From the NCBI RefSeq assembly GCF_009604455.1, contig NZ_WEGL01000008.1, forward strand, positions 310,001 through 374,000: a stretch of DNA of 64,000 nt. Direction: 5' to 3'. A program made the position numbers and the translations under genes. Shown in pieces: positions 17,415 through 28,562 of the stretch. The notes below the pieces were generated by a model. The model was not told where the DNA came from. It saw nothing but the letters and a program-made list of their open reading frames with translations, and ran no database searches. Every line of letters starts with the position of its first letter. Position 1 is the stretch's first letter. This stretch comes from Streptomyces sp. RB17. Lineage in GTDB: Bacteria; Actinomycetota; Actinomycetes; Streptomycetales; Streptomycetaceae.

Positions 17415-18035
17415 TCACTGCTGGTGCAGGCCGCGTCCCACGAGCGTCAGGAACATCTCGTGATGCAGGCCGAGCACCTGCTCGCCGCCGGCCTCGGTGA
17501 CGACCTTCACCAGCCGCCCAGCCCGTGCACCATCCCCTTGGCCACGCCGGTCAGCGGTATCGCGTTGACGTCGACCCCGCGCCCACGCGCGCGTGTCGCG
17601 GTCTCGCTCGGGCCCACCGAGGCGGTCCGCGGCGCGGAGTACGTCACCCGGGGCACGGCAAGCCTGGTCCACCGTGGCGACGGCAGCCCGGCCGGCGTCT
17701 CGGCGGCCGGCAGGCCCTCCGCGAACGAGGCGTGGGCGAGCCCGGGGGAGGGCGGCGGCAGCAGGTCCCCGACGACATGGATGCCGGCACGGCCGTCTCC
17801 GGCCGGTTCCGGTCCACCGGTACGACGAACCCCCGCGCGTCCGTCGCCGGGCCGCCCGGACGTCCTCCACGAGCCGGTGCTGACTGCGGCCCACGGCCCG
17901 CCCGATCCACCGGCATGCCTCGGCCGCCGCCAGATCCAGGACCTCGGCGACCGGCACCCGGCCGACGGCCACCAGCAGCCGCTCCGCCTCCACCGTCCAC
18001 GCCTCCACCGTCCACGCCTCACCGCGCGCGGTGCG
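17415..18035 (-). pseudogene. Dihydrolipoamide dehydrogenase remnant (frameshifted, truncated)
   Basis: Pieces of an lpd gene are readable on the minus strand in alternating frames. ERLLVAVGRVP (central FAD/NAD-domain end) is in one frame. GIHVVGDLLPPPSPGLAHASF (the AVGD FAD-binding motif) and RVTYSAPRTASVGPSETATR (interface-domain start, PRVTYTxPExASVG in intact enzymes) are in a second. RLVKVVTEAGGEQVLGLHHE is back in the first. The FAD-binding N-terminus with the redox disulfide is missing, and the catalytic His-Glu end is lost or scrambled. At least two frameshifts are needed. A 15-bp direct duplication (GCCTCCACCGTCCAC) lies at the broken 5' side near 17988-18020. It is decayed, not functional. 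Confidence 0.75.
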
Positions 18036-18155
18036 CACACGCGCGCGTACGCCGCCTTTCTCGGCCCCGGCCCTCCGCGCCCGCCCGCGACCGCCCAGGG
18101 GACCCCGTGACGCATCCGGCTTCCAGCGTCCTGCCCGGCCCCGGGCAGCCCGGGC

Positions 18156-20531
18156 TCATCCCTCCCCGGACCGCTCCAGCAGCACCACCGGCAGCCGGTC
18201 GAAAAGGTCCGCCACGCGCGTGTCGCCCGTGAACTCCCGCTCCGGGGCGAGCACGTCCGTCCACCGTCCGGGCGGCAGCGTCAGCCGGGTCTCCTGCCAG
18301 CCGCCCGCCTCCGCGAGCCGCAGCGACAGCCGGGTCACGGCTGTCACCACCTCGCCGGAGCGGGCGAACGCCACACAGTGGCCGGCCGCCGGGCCCTCGG
18401 CGGGCAGCGGGTCGTACGAGGCGGACGCGCCGAAGGCGCCGGGGCGCCGGGCGCGCAGCCGCAGCGCCGCCGCCGTGAGCGCGTCCTTCTCGCCGGGCAC
18501 CTCGGGCGGGAACGCCACCGGACGCCGGTTGTCCGGGTCCACCAGCGCCCGGTACTCGCCCTCCGTGCCCTGGTACACGTCCGGCACCCCGGGCATCGTC
18601 AGATGGACCAGGGCGGTGCCGAGCACGTTGGCCCGGATGTGCGGCTCCAGCGCCTTGCGGAAGGCCGCCACACGCTCGCCGGGCGGCCCGCACGGGCCTG
18701 CCGCGACGAACGCGGCCACCGCCTCCTCGTACGGCGGCTCCTGCTCCGTCCAGCTGGTGTACATGCCCGCCTCGCGCACATGCTTCAGCAGCGCCTGCTG
18801 CACCCGCTCCTCCTCGGCCGGCCCCAGCCCGAACACCGTCTGCCAGGCCGCCCAGGCCAGCTGCCCGTCCGGCACGCCCGCGCCCTCCTCGGGCCGGTTC
18901 ACCTCGGCCAGCAACTCGGCCCACCGGTCGGGGCACTCGGTGAGCACGGCCAGCGCGGCGCGGACGTCGGCGCTGCGCTTGGTGTCGTGCGTGGAGACCA
19001 CCGTGCCGGTGACCGGCCAGTCGCGCTGCACGCGCGCGCAGTACGCGTGGAAGTCCTCCGGCGACACCCCGGGCCGGGCCGGATCGCCGCCCACCTCGGC
19101 CGACGACAGCAGCGGCACATAGCGGTAGAACGCCGTGTCCTCCACCGACTTGGCGCGCAGCGCCGACGCGGTCTGCGCGAACCGGGTGCGGAACTCCACG
19201 CGGTCGGCGTGGTCCGGCGCGGACGGGTCCCCGGGCGGCTCGACCAGCAGCCGGCGCACGATGCCGACGGCCTCGGCCTCCTCCGGGACCGCGAAGGCGA
19301 GCCTGGCCTCCTCGGCGGCCTCCTCGGTGACGACGGCGGCCGCGTCGGCGGAGGCGTACGGCCGGTACACCCGCATCCGCACCAGCAGCTCCTCCACGGC
19401 CGTGCGCAGCGCCCAGGGAGCCCGGTCGCGCAGGGCGAGGTCCGGCGAGGACGCGCACAGCCGGCCCGCCACCCGGGTGAGCCGGTCGGTCTCGGCGGCC
19501 AGCTCGTGCGTGAGCACCTTGTAGGCGGCCCGCCGTGCCGTCGCGTCCCAGTTGCCGCCCCGGTCCGTCTGGGGCGCCGCGAACGCCCGGTACCGGCCCA
19601 GCAGTTCGTACGCCCCCGTCTGGTCGGTGAACAGGCCGTCGACCTGGCGCAGGGCGTCGTAGCCGGTGGTGCCCGCGACGGGCCAGGACGCCGGCAGCGG
19701 TTCGCCGTCGGAGAGGATCTTCTCCACGACCGTCCACCGCCCGCCGGTCGCCTCGTGCAGCCGCGCGAGGTAGCCGTCGGGGTCGGCGAGCCCGTCGGGG
19801 TGGTCGACGCGCAGTCCGTCGAACACGCCCTCGTGCAGCAACTGGAGGATCTTGGCGTGGGTGGCGTCGAAGACCTCCGGGTCCTCCACGCGCAGCCCGA
19901 TCAGCTCCGAGATGCTGAAGAACCGTCGGTAGTTCAGCTCGGTACGGGCCAGCCGCCACCACACCGGCCGGTACCACTGGGCGTCCAGCAGCTCGGGCAG
20001 CGGCAGGCCGAGGGTGCCCTCGCGGAGCGGGAAGGCGTGCTCGTGGTAGCGCAGCACGTCGCCGTCCACCACGAGGTGCTCCAGCTGCGAGCCGACCGGA
20101 CCGCCCAGCACGGGCAGCAGCACGCGCCCGCCCTGCGCCTCCCAGTCGATGTCGAACCAGCGCGCGAAGGGCGAGCCGGGACCCTCGCGCAGCACCTCCC
20201 ACAGGGCACGGTTGTGCCGGGGGGCCATGGCCATGTGGTTCGGCACGAGGTCGGCCACCAGGCCCAGACCGTGCTCCCGCGCGGTCCGCGCGAGCGTCCG
20301 CAAGCCCTCCTCACCGCCCAGTTCCTCGCGCACGCGCGCGTGGTCGACCACGTCGTAGCCGTGCAGGGAGCCGGGCACGGCCTCCAGGACGGGGGACAGG
20401 TGCAGGTGCGAGACGCCGAGCGACGCCAGGTACGGCACGGCCGCCGCGGCGGCGGCGAACGGGAACGCGGGCTGGAGCTGGAGCCGGTAGGTGGCCGTGG
20501 GCACCTCCGGTCCGGGGCGCGCAGAAGTCAT
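18156..20531 (-). CDS. treY: Maltooligosyl trehalose synthase
   Basis: TreY isomerises the reducing-end alpha-1,4 linkage of maltodextrins to alpha,alpha-1,1, making maltooligosyl-trehalose for TreZ. The 791-residue protein opens TATYRLQLQPAFPF, then has GVSHLHLSP, LVADLVPNHMA, RRFFSISELIGLRVEDPEVF, GLRVDHPDGLADP (nucleophile), VVEKIL (acid), and THDTKRSADVRAAL (third acid), all diagnostic of TreY. The ATG at 20531 begins a few residues before the conserved domain; the longer open frame upstream crosses non-coding DNA. It is minus strand, about 360 bp downstream of glgX. The lpd remnant lies beyond its stop. Confidence 0.96.
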   Translation of the reverse strand: MTSARPGPEVPTATYRLQLQPAFPFAAAAAAVPYLASLGVSHLHLSPVLEAVPGSLHGYDVVDHARVREELGGEEGLRTLARTAREHGLGLVADLVPNHMAMAPRHNRALWEVLREGPGSPFARWFDIDWEAQGGRVLLPVLGGPVGSQLEHLVVDGDVLRYHEHAFPLREGTLGLPLPELLDAQWYRPVWWRLARTELNYRRFFSISELIGLRVEDPEVFDATHAKILQLLHEGVFDGLRVDHPDGLADPDGYLARLHEATGGRWTVVEKILSDGEPLPASWPVAGTTGYDALRQVDGLFTDQTGAYELLGRYRAFAAPQTDRGGNWDATARRAAYKVLTHELAAETDRLTRVAGRLCASSPDLALRDRAPWALRTAVEELLVRMRVYRPYASADAAAVVTEEAAEEARLAFAVPEEAEAVGIVRRLLVEPPGDPSAPDHADRVEFRTRFAQTASALRAKSVEDTAFYRYVPLLSSAEVGGDPARPGVSPEDFHAYCARVQRDWPVTGTVVSTHDTKRSADVRAALAVLTECPDRWAELLAEVNRPEEGAGVPDGQLAWAAWQTVFGLGPAEEERVQQALLKHVREAGMYTSWTEQEPPYEEAVAAFVAAGPCGPPGERVAAFRKALEPHIRANVLGTALVHLTMPGVPDVYQGTEGEYRALVDPDNRRPVAFPPEVPGEKDALTAAALRLRARRPGAFGASASYDPLPAEGPAAGHCVAFARSGEVVTAVTRLSLRLAEAGGWQETRLTLPPGRWTDVLAPEREFTGDTRVADLFDRLPVVLLERSGEG

Positions 20532-20893
20532 GGAAACGTACGTACCCAGCCCGCCGTCTTTCGTGTCATCTGTCCCCGCACGGACCCACGCACGCGTGCC
20601 CGGCTTCGGACGCGGGCAACGACGGGGAGACCGGATCGGCGCCGTGCCCGGGACACCCGGCCTCAGAGGATCGCACTGGCCGGAGCGCTGCTGCCGCGCG
20701 TCGTGCCCGGGGCGGCCGCCGGGCGCCGGCGCTCGCCCAACCGGCCTACGCGGGGGCCGCGGCGACGGCGCCGGTGGCCGGCTGCGACACTGCCCTCGCC
20801 CTGCACCCCCGCGGCCCGGCTCGTCGCCCCGACCCGCGCGGACCGCGCCAATCGCCCCCCGGCGGCCCATGAGGCCGCCATGGGCTTCCCCCG
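20532..20893. other. Intergenic region between glgX and treY, no gene seen
   Basis: The gap is 362 bp between two minus-strand genes. Frames through it lack coding bias. It presumably contains the glgX terminator and a treY promoter, but I could not point to convincing boxes. An alternating TACGTACG sequence lies close to the treY start. Confidence 0.5.
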
Positions 20894-23005
<2,112 letters not shown>

Positions 23006-23199
23006 GGCTACGACTCTCCCAGGTGTGCCGCCGCCCGGGGGCCGCGTTGGCCCCCGAGTCGCACCGAATTGACGGAACCTCCCGTGTCTTGCGTCCCTCT
23101 TACCCACCGACCAGCGCACATGTCGGCTCTCGTACCCGCCGTGTGCCGAACCAGTGGGGCAACACGTACTCCCGTGAACCACGGGGAGCAGGGGGAAAT

Positions 23200-24003
23200 G
23201 TGCGTGAGACAGTGCACCGCCGTCTGGGGACGTTAGTGGCCGCAGGGGCCGTCGCGGCGGTGGGGACCGCCGCGATGGTCGCGCTCACCCTGCCGGGCAC
23301 GGCGGGGGCGGACACCTCGGCGGGCGCGCGGGGCGGCGGTACGCAGGCCGGTCAGGGCGCGGACGCGGTCCGGCCCGGTGCCATCGAACGGGCGCCCGCC
23401 GAAGGGGCCAGGGGCACCGGCCGGGATCCGCTCACCGACGACGAGATCCGGCGGGCCGAGAAGATCGCCCTGAACCGGCCGGTGCCGGCCACGGGGAAGA
23501 ACGTCGCCGGCGGCCGCGGACCGCAGCGCCTGAGCGTCGACCTCGCCGAACCCGAGCCCGGCGAGGCGGACGACCCGGCCGCGCCGCGACGGGCCGACAT
23601 CGCCTTCTACGACTACACGAACGACACCCTCGTCACCAGGACCGTCGACCTGGACACCGGCAAGGTCGAGCGGACCGGTACCCAGCGCGGCGTCCAGCCG
23701 CCGCCGAGCCGGGACGAGAACGCCGAGGCCGCCCGGCTCCTGATCGCCTCCCCGCTCGGCGCGGGCCTGAAGGCGGACTACAAGGACGCCACCGGCGAGG
23801 AGCTCACCTCCCCGGACCAGCTACTGCTGAGCGGCGGGATCTACCGGGCCGCCCCGGGCGCCCAGCCCGCCCTCCTCGACCCGTGCGGTGTGCACCGGTG
23901 CGTCCGGCTGTTCACCAAGGTCAGGAACGGTCCCTGGATCGACACCAGGTCCCTGGTGATCGACCTGAGCGCCCGCAAGGTCGCCGCCCTCGACCGCCGC
24001 TGA
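23200..24003 (+). CDS. Exported protein resembling copper amine oxidase N-terminal domains
   Basis: The 267-residue protein has a signal peptide (hydrophobic core about 10-35, ending GTAGA) and a Gly/Ala-rich linker. Its globular part resembles the N2/N3 domains of copper amine oxidases: a helix LTDDEIRRAEKIAL, a strand segment ADIAFYDYTNDTL followed by DLDTGKVERT, the QPPPSRDENAEAARLL segment, and a second strand set CVRLFTKVRNG...SLVIDLSARKV. It stops 48 bp before a gene encoding the CAO catalytic domain, so the two look like halves of one enzyme. Codon 12 is TTA (23233-23235), implying bldA dependence. The GTG start has GGGGAGCAGGGGG just upstream. The domain assignment is by pattern, not by search. 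Confidence 0.65.
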   Translation: MRETVHRRLGTLVAAGAVAAVGTAAMVALTLPGTAGADTSAGARGGGTQAGQGADAVRPGAIERAPAEGARGTGRDPLTDDEIRRAEKIALNRPVPATGKNVAGGRGPQRLSVDLAEPEPGEADDPAAPRRADIAFYDYTNDTLVTRTVDLDTGKVERTGTQRGVQPPPSRDENAEAARLLIASPLGAGLKADYKDATGEELTSPDQLLLSGGIYRAAPGAQPALLDPCGVHRCVRLFTKVRNGPWIDTRSLVIDLSARKVAALDRR

Positions 24004-24051
24004 CCAAACGTTTCCTCATACCCGCACCTCCTGTAAGGGAGCCATTTCGTC

Positions 24052-25371
24052 ATGCCCGAGTACGGATTACGCCGTGCCCGCAGGGCGGCGGCCGTCGGCC
24101 TGACCGTGGCCGCGCTGGCCGCCGGCGCGACGACCGCCGCCGGACCGGCCGCCGCCCGCCCGAGAACCGCCGCCGCGCCCGCAGCCGACTGCAGTGCCGC
24201 CTACCGCATCGAACAGGAGCTCTCCACCGGCACGACCTGGCGCATGTGCTGGCACTACGACAGCAAGGCCGGTCTCGTCCTGGAGGACGTCAGCTACCAG
24301 CCCAAGGACGAACCGAAACCGATCAAGGTCCTGAACAGCGCCAGGCTCGCCCAGATCCACGTCCCCTACGACGACGGGAAGAACGAGTACAGCGACCTGA
24401 CGGACGAGGACTTCGCCCAGTCGCTGATGAACCTCTCGCCCGCCGAGTGCCCCGGCGGCACCATCAGGACCGTCAAGGTCCCCGACGCCGTGGACCCGCG
24501 GCACCCGAACGTCCAGGGCCTGTGCACGACCACCCGCGCCCGCGGCCACGCCTACCGCATGCACGACGACCTCGGTACGGGCAAGGTCTACCAGGCGCAG
24601 GGCAAGGACTTCCTCGTCTACACCGTCAACCAGGTCGGCTGGTACGAGTACATCACCGAGTGGCGCTTCCAGGACGACGGCACGATCGCCATGAACGTCG
24701 GCGCGACCGGCAGCCTCTCCTGGGACGACTACGACTCCGGTGACGGACGCGGCTGGCCCCTCGGCAAGGGCGCCAAGGCCTATGCCACCAGCCACAGCCA
24801 CAACGTCTTCTGGCGGCTGGACTTCGGCCTCGACGGCTCGTCCAAGACCAAGGTCGAGCAGTACGACTCGGCCGTGAGCCCGCGCGCCGGCGGACAGCAG
24901 GGCCCGACCACGAAGACCACCCGCACCGACATCACCAGGGAACTCGCCGGCGACCTGAAGGACTACCGCTGGTGGCGGGTGGTCAGCGCGACCGGCAAGA
25001 ACAAGGACGGACACGCACGTTCGTACGAGGTGGTCCCCGGACCCAGCACCAAGTACCTCGGCCGCGCCTTCACCAGGCACGACCTCTACGTCACCGAGTA
25101 CGACCCGTGCGAACTGTTCGCCAGCGACAACCCCAGGTGCGGCCGCGGGCACCCCGCATCCGTCGACCGCTGGGTCGGCGGACAGACCCTGACGCACCCG
25201 GTGATCTGGATGAACGTCGGTTTTCACCACATCGCGCGGGACGAGGACCAGCAGCCCATGCCGGTGCACTGGCAGGGCTTCGCCATCGTCCCCCGGGACG
25301 TCACCGCTATGAATCCGCTCACTCCGCGTGACCTGGCATGGCAGAACGGCCATTGGGAACCGCGTAGTTGA
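24052..25371 (+). CDS. Exported copper amine oxidase-like catalytic domain protein
   Basis: The 439-residue protein has a twin-arginine-like signal (LRRARRAA, core to about residue 36) and the CAO catalytic domain. RLAQIHVPYDDGK is followed by a candidate catalytic base Asp115, 83 residues before a candidate TPQ-precursor Tyr198 in VGWYEYITEWRFQDDGTI. Copper ligands would be His248/His250 (SHSHNVFWRLDF) and one of His392/393 (FHHIARDEDQQPMPVHW). Family enzymes oxidise primary amines to aldehydes, NH3 and H2O2. Oddities: the near-invariant Asn before the TPQ Tyr is Trp197, and the N-terminal domains are encoded separately upstream. Codon 6 is TTA (24067-24069). AAGGGAG precedes the ATG. It could be an active secreted oxidase or a non-catalytic relative. 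Confidence 0.75.
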   Translation: MPEYGLRRARRAAAVGLTVAALAAGATTAAGPAAARPRTAAAPAADCSAAYRIEQELSTGTTWRMCWHYDSKAGLVLEDVSYQPKDEPKPIKVLNSARLAQIHVPYDDGKNEYSDLTDEDFAQSLMNLSPAECPGGTIRTVKVPDAVDPRHPNVQGLCTTTRARGHAYRMHDDLGTGKVYQAQGKDFLVYTVNQVGWYEYITEWRFQDDGTIAMNVGATGSLSWDDYDSGDGRGWPLGKGAKAYATSHSHNVFWRLDFGLDGSSKTKVEQYDSAVSPRAGGQQGPTTKTTRTDITRELAGDLKDYRWWRVVSATGKNKDGHARSYEVVPGPSTKYLGRAFTRHDLYVTEYDPCELFASDNPRCGRGHPASVDRWVGGQTLTHPVIWMNVGFHHIARDEDQQPMPVHWQGFAIVPRDVTAMNPLTPRDLAWQNGHWEPRS

Positions 25372-25487
25372 GCAAAACAGTTGAGAAACCGACCTGTCCA
25401 TCCGGCTGCACCGCCCACCCCTCGCGGAGTACCCTTCCTTGATCGTTGAGACGGGAAAGGCCCGGGGGATCGGAAGGCGGTGCACGG

Positions 25488-26726
25488 GTGGGCTCGGGAG
25501 GCCTGGAGCTGCCCCCTGGTGACGAGGGTCACGAGGGGAACTCCACAGACGTCCCGCCCGGCGCGGTGTCCCTGGCGCGCCCGATGGACGCGGGGTCCAT
25601 CGGGCCGGAGCTGGACTGGGACGCCGACGCCTGGCGCGAGGTGCGCACCCGCGCCCAGCGGGCAGGCCGGGCCTATATCTGGCTGAACCTCGTCGAGCAG
25701 CGGCTGCGCGCGGTCGTGGCCGCGGTGCTGCGTCCCATCTATGAACCCGTCCACGGGGACGACTGGGTGGTCGCCGCGGCCGGTCCGGCCGGGCAGGAGT
25801 GGGTGCAGCGCGCCGTCGCCGTCCGTGAGGTCAGCCGCCGCAAGGGCTACCTGCTCGACCCGGCCGACGACAACGTGCTCAGCTTCCTCACCCTTCCCCA
25901 GCTGCGCGAGCTGATGGTGCAGCACTGGCCGTGCTTCGAGCCCTACTTCGACGAGCGCCGCGACCTCGAACTCGCCCTGGACGAGCTGGAGGTGACCCGT
26001 AACGTCGTCTCCCGCAACCGGGCGCTGTCCGAGGCCGTTCTGAGCCAGGCCGAGCGCGCCTCCGCCCGGCTCCTGGAGACGCTCGGCTCGGGCGGTGACG
26101 TCCCCTCTGCGCGCCGGCTGCCCGTGGACGCGGTCGAGAACCTGGTCGGCGACCGGTACGCGGACGTCGTCGCCGTCCACTCCGACCGGGTGCGGCTGAT
26201 GCGCCAGTTCCCCGCCGAGGACCTCTTCGGCGGCGCCCGCCGCCTCGACGCCATCGGTATCGGCCTCAATCTGCTCGTGCAGAACTTCTCCGGCCGCCGG
26301 CTGGTCCGGCTCGCCGAGACGGGCTGCCGGGTACGGCTGCTCTTCCTCAACCCGGCCTCCAGCTCGGTCAAGCGCCGCGAGCGCGAACTCGGGATGAAAC
26401 GGGGCGAACTGAGCCGCTCCGTCGAGATGAACATCCTGCACATGCGCCGGGTGCGCTCCCGGCTGCGCGACCCGGGTGCCTTCGAGATCCAGGTCTACGA
26501 CGAGACGCCGCGCTTCACCGCCTACCTGGTGGACGGCGACGGCGCGGACGGCATCGCCGTGGTGCAGTCCTATCTGCGCGGGGCGCGTGGGATGGAGTCA
26601 CCGGTGCTGGTGCTGCGCAACGGAAGCAAGCTGGTCACGTCGGACGACGTGGGTGAAGCGGGGCTGTTCCCGACATACCGCGAGGAGTTCGAGTTGGCTT
26701 GGGCGGATTCACGTCCTGTGTCCTGA
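25488..26726 (+). CDS. SAV2148-family HEPN domain protein with DUF5919-like C-terminus
   Basis: The 412-residue protein matches the SAV2148 family I recall from Streptomyces (N-terminus SGGLELPPGDEGHEGNST). An all-helical HEPN domain spans about residues 45-195. The place where RNase HEPNs carry R-x4-6-H reads TRNVVSRNR (R171, N177), so the catalytic His is absent. The C-terminal half (about 215-405) resembles the PLD/DUF5919-type domain: RLDAIGIGLNLL, CRVRLLFLNPASSSVKRRE, and TPRFTAYLVDGDG...VVQSYLRGARGMESPVLVLRN. It is probably a cytosolic nucleic-acid or ligand-sensing regulator, but no activity is established. The GTG start at 25488 agrees with the family start; GGAAGGCGG precedes it. A DEDDh exonuclease gene follows after about 115 bp. 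Confidence 0.85.
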   Translation: MGSGGLELPPGDEGHEGNSTDVPPGAVSLARPMDAGSIGPELDWDADAWREVRTRAQRAGRAYIWLNLVEQRLRAVVAAVLRPIYEPVHGDDWVVAAAGPAGQEWVQRAVAVREVSRRKGYLLDPADDNVLSFLTLPQLRELMVQHWPCFEPYFDERRDLELALDELEVTRNVVSRNRALSEAVLSQAERASARLLETLGSGGDVPSARRLPVDAVENLVGDRYADVVAVHSDRVRLMRQFPAEDLFGGARRLDAIGIGLNLLVQNFSGRRLVRLAETGCRVRLLFLNPASSSVKRRERELGMKRGELSRSVEMNILHMRRVRSRLRDPGAFEIQVYDETPRFTAYLVDGDGADGIAVVQSYLRGARGMESPVLVLRNGSKLVTSDDVGEAGLFPTYREEFELAWADSRPVS

Positions 26727-26841
26727 TCCCGTGTCCTGAACGGTCCACCGGCGCAAGCGGAAGGCGACCCTCGGATTGTCAGTGCCGCGTGCGATGGTGG
26801 AGGCCACTGGGGGAAAGCACCACCAAGAAGGGGGGCCGCCC

Positions 26842-27564
26842 ATGGGCTGGCACCGGGAGCTGCTGATCGGCTTCGACCTGGAGACGACCGGGACCGATCC
26901 GCGCGAGGCACGCATCGTCACCGGCGCGGTGATCGAGGTCAGGGCCGGTGAGCCCATGGGACGCAGGGAATGGCTGGCCGATCCGGGCGTGGAGATCCCG
27001 GCGGACGCGGTGGCGGTGCACGGCATCAGCAACGAGCGGGCGACGACCGAGGGGCAGCCCGCCGACCGGGTGGCCGACGCGATCGCCGACGTCCTGGTGG
27101 GGTACTGGCAGTCGGGCGTCCCGGTCGTCGCCTACAACGCGGCCTTCGACCTCACCCTGCTCGCCGCCGAACTGCGCCGCCACGCCCTGCCGTCCCTCGC
27201 CGACCGCCTGGGCGGCGCCGCCCCCGCCCCGGTCGTCGACCCCTACACCATCGACCGCTGGGTCGACCGCTACCGCCGCGGCAAACGGAACCTGGAAGCG
27301 GTCTGCGCCGAGTACGGCATACGCCTCGACGCGGCCCACACGGCCCCGGCCGACGCCCTCGCCGCCGCGCGCCTCGCCTCCGCGATAGCCGACCGCCACC
27401 CGAAGATCGCCTCCCTGAGCCCGGTCGAGCTCCACCAACGGCAGATCGAGTGGTATGCCGCGTGGGCGGCGGACTTCCAGGCGTTCTTGCGCCGCAAGGG
27501 GGATGAGGGGGCGGTGGTGGACGGGGCGTGGCCACTACGGGAGTTGGCGGCGGTGTCTGCTTAG
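26842..27564 (+). CDS. DEDDh 3'-5' exonuclease (DnaQ/PolIII epsilon-like)
   Basis: The 240-residue protein has the three DEDDh exonuclease motifs: Exo I FDLETTGTDP (residues 11-20), Exo II AYNAAFDLTLL, and Exo III HTAPADALAAARLA with the catalytic His and Asp. It lacks helicase or nuclease fusions, so it is a stand-alone DNA or RNA proofreading or processing exonuclease using two Mg2+ ions. The ATG at 26842 follows a GAAGGGGGG ribosome site. It lies downstream of the HEPN protein gene in the same orientation, though a joint transcript is not certain. It converges on the APH gene. Confidence 0.92.
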   Translation: MGWHRELLIGFDLETTGTDPREARIVTGAVIEVRAGEPMGRREWLADPGVEIPADAVAVHGISNERATTEGQPADRVADAIADVLVGYWQSGVPVVAYNAAFDLTLLAAELRRHALPSLADRLGGAAPAPVVDPYTIDRWVDRYRRGKRNLEAVCAEYGIRLDAAHTAPADALAAARLASAIADRHPKIASLSPVELHQRQIEWYAAWAADFQAFLRRKGDEGAVVDGAWPLRELAAVSA

Positions 27565-27592
27565 CCGCGGGCGCGAAGACACCGGAACACTG

Positions 27593-28456
27593 TCAGAACG
27601 GGTACCAACGGACCATCTCGTCCCCGGCCCGCAACGACTCCACCCGTCGCCGGAATTCGTTCCGCGCCTTCGGATTGCTCGGCGCGTGCTGGGCCACCCA
27701 GGCACAGCTGGCCGTCTCCCGAGCCCCGCGGAGCACACCGCACCCGTCCCACTCCCGCACATCCCACCCGTACGCCTCGGCAAAGGAGTCGTACGCCTCG
27801 GCTGGCAGCCCGTACCGGTCGCGGGAGAGGGCCATGACCACCAGGTCGTGCTCGCGCAGGTCGGCGGAGAAGGTCTCCAGGTCGACCAGGACCGGCCCGT
27901 CCGGCCCGATGTGCACATTGCGGGGCAGCGCGTCCCCGTGGATCGGGCCCGGCGGCAGATGGGGCGTCAGGGCGGCCGCGGCCGCCGCGAAGGAGTCCCG
28001 GCGCGCGCGGAGGTAGGCCGCGTCCTCGGGATCGATCGCGTCGCCCGCGAGCCGCAGCCAGCGCTCCACACCGCCCAGCAGCTCACGGGGCGGCAGAGCG
28101 AAGGGAGGAGAGGGAAGTGCGTGCACCCTCCGCAGCAACCGCGCCAGGTCCCGCGGCTCGGCGGGCCGTACCGGGTCGGACAGCCGGTGCCACACGGTCA
28201 CCGGGTGGCCCTCGACCAGCCGTGGCTTCGGCTCCGCGGCCCGTACCGCCGGCACGCCCGCCTCGGCCAGCCAGCCGGCGACGTCGAGCTCGCGCCGGGC
28301 CCGCTGCAGCAACTCGGCGTCGCGGCCCACCTTCACCACCAGATCGCCGGCGGCGAACACCGCGTTCTCGCCGAGGGCGAGGAGAACCGCGTCCCGGGCC
28401 GGCCCCGGCAGCACTCCCGCCGTGGCCAGTACGTCCCGTGCCCGTGCCTCGTCCAT
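27593..28456 (-). CDS. APH-family small-molecule kinase
   Basis: The 287-residue aminoglycoside/homoserine-type phosphotransferase-fold enzyme has an intact catalytic loop PIHGDALPRNVHI and metal-binding segment LVDLETFSADL. The N-lobe carries the ATP-binding AAGDLVVKVGR. Unlike the protein at 11.3 kb it keeps all catalytic residues, so it should phosphorylate a hydroxyl-containing metabolite or drug; the substrate cannot be read from sequence. The ATG at 28456 was chosen at the domain start; the open frame beyond runs into the broken solute-binding-protein gene. It converges on the exonuclease gene with 28 bp between stops. Confidence 0.87.
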   Translation of the reverse strand: MDEARARDVLATAGVLPGPARDAVLLALGENAVFAAGDLVVKVGRDAELLQRARRELDVAGWLAEAGVPAVRAAEPKPRLVEGHPVTVWHRLSDPVRPAEPRDLARLLRRVHALPSPPFALPPRELLGGVERWLRLAGDAIDPEDAAYLRARRDSFAAAAAALTPHLPPGPIHGDALPRNVHIGPDGPVLVDLETFSADLREHDLVVMALSRDRYGLPAEAYDSFAEAYGWDVREWDGCGVLRGARETASCAWVAQHAPSNPKARNEFRRRVESLRAGDEMVRWYPF

Positions 28457-28562
28457 CGTGCCTCCGTGCCGCGCCGCCGTCCCGTGCCCGTCTCTCCGGC
28501 CAGTCTCGCATTCGCACAGGTCGGGCGGTGTGCGCGGGCCCTTGACGAGGTACCGGACCTTC

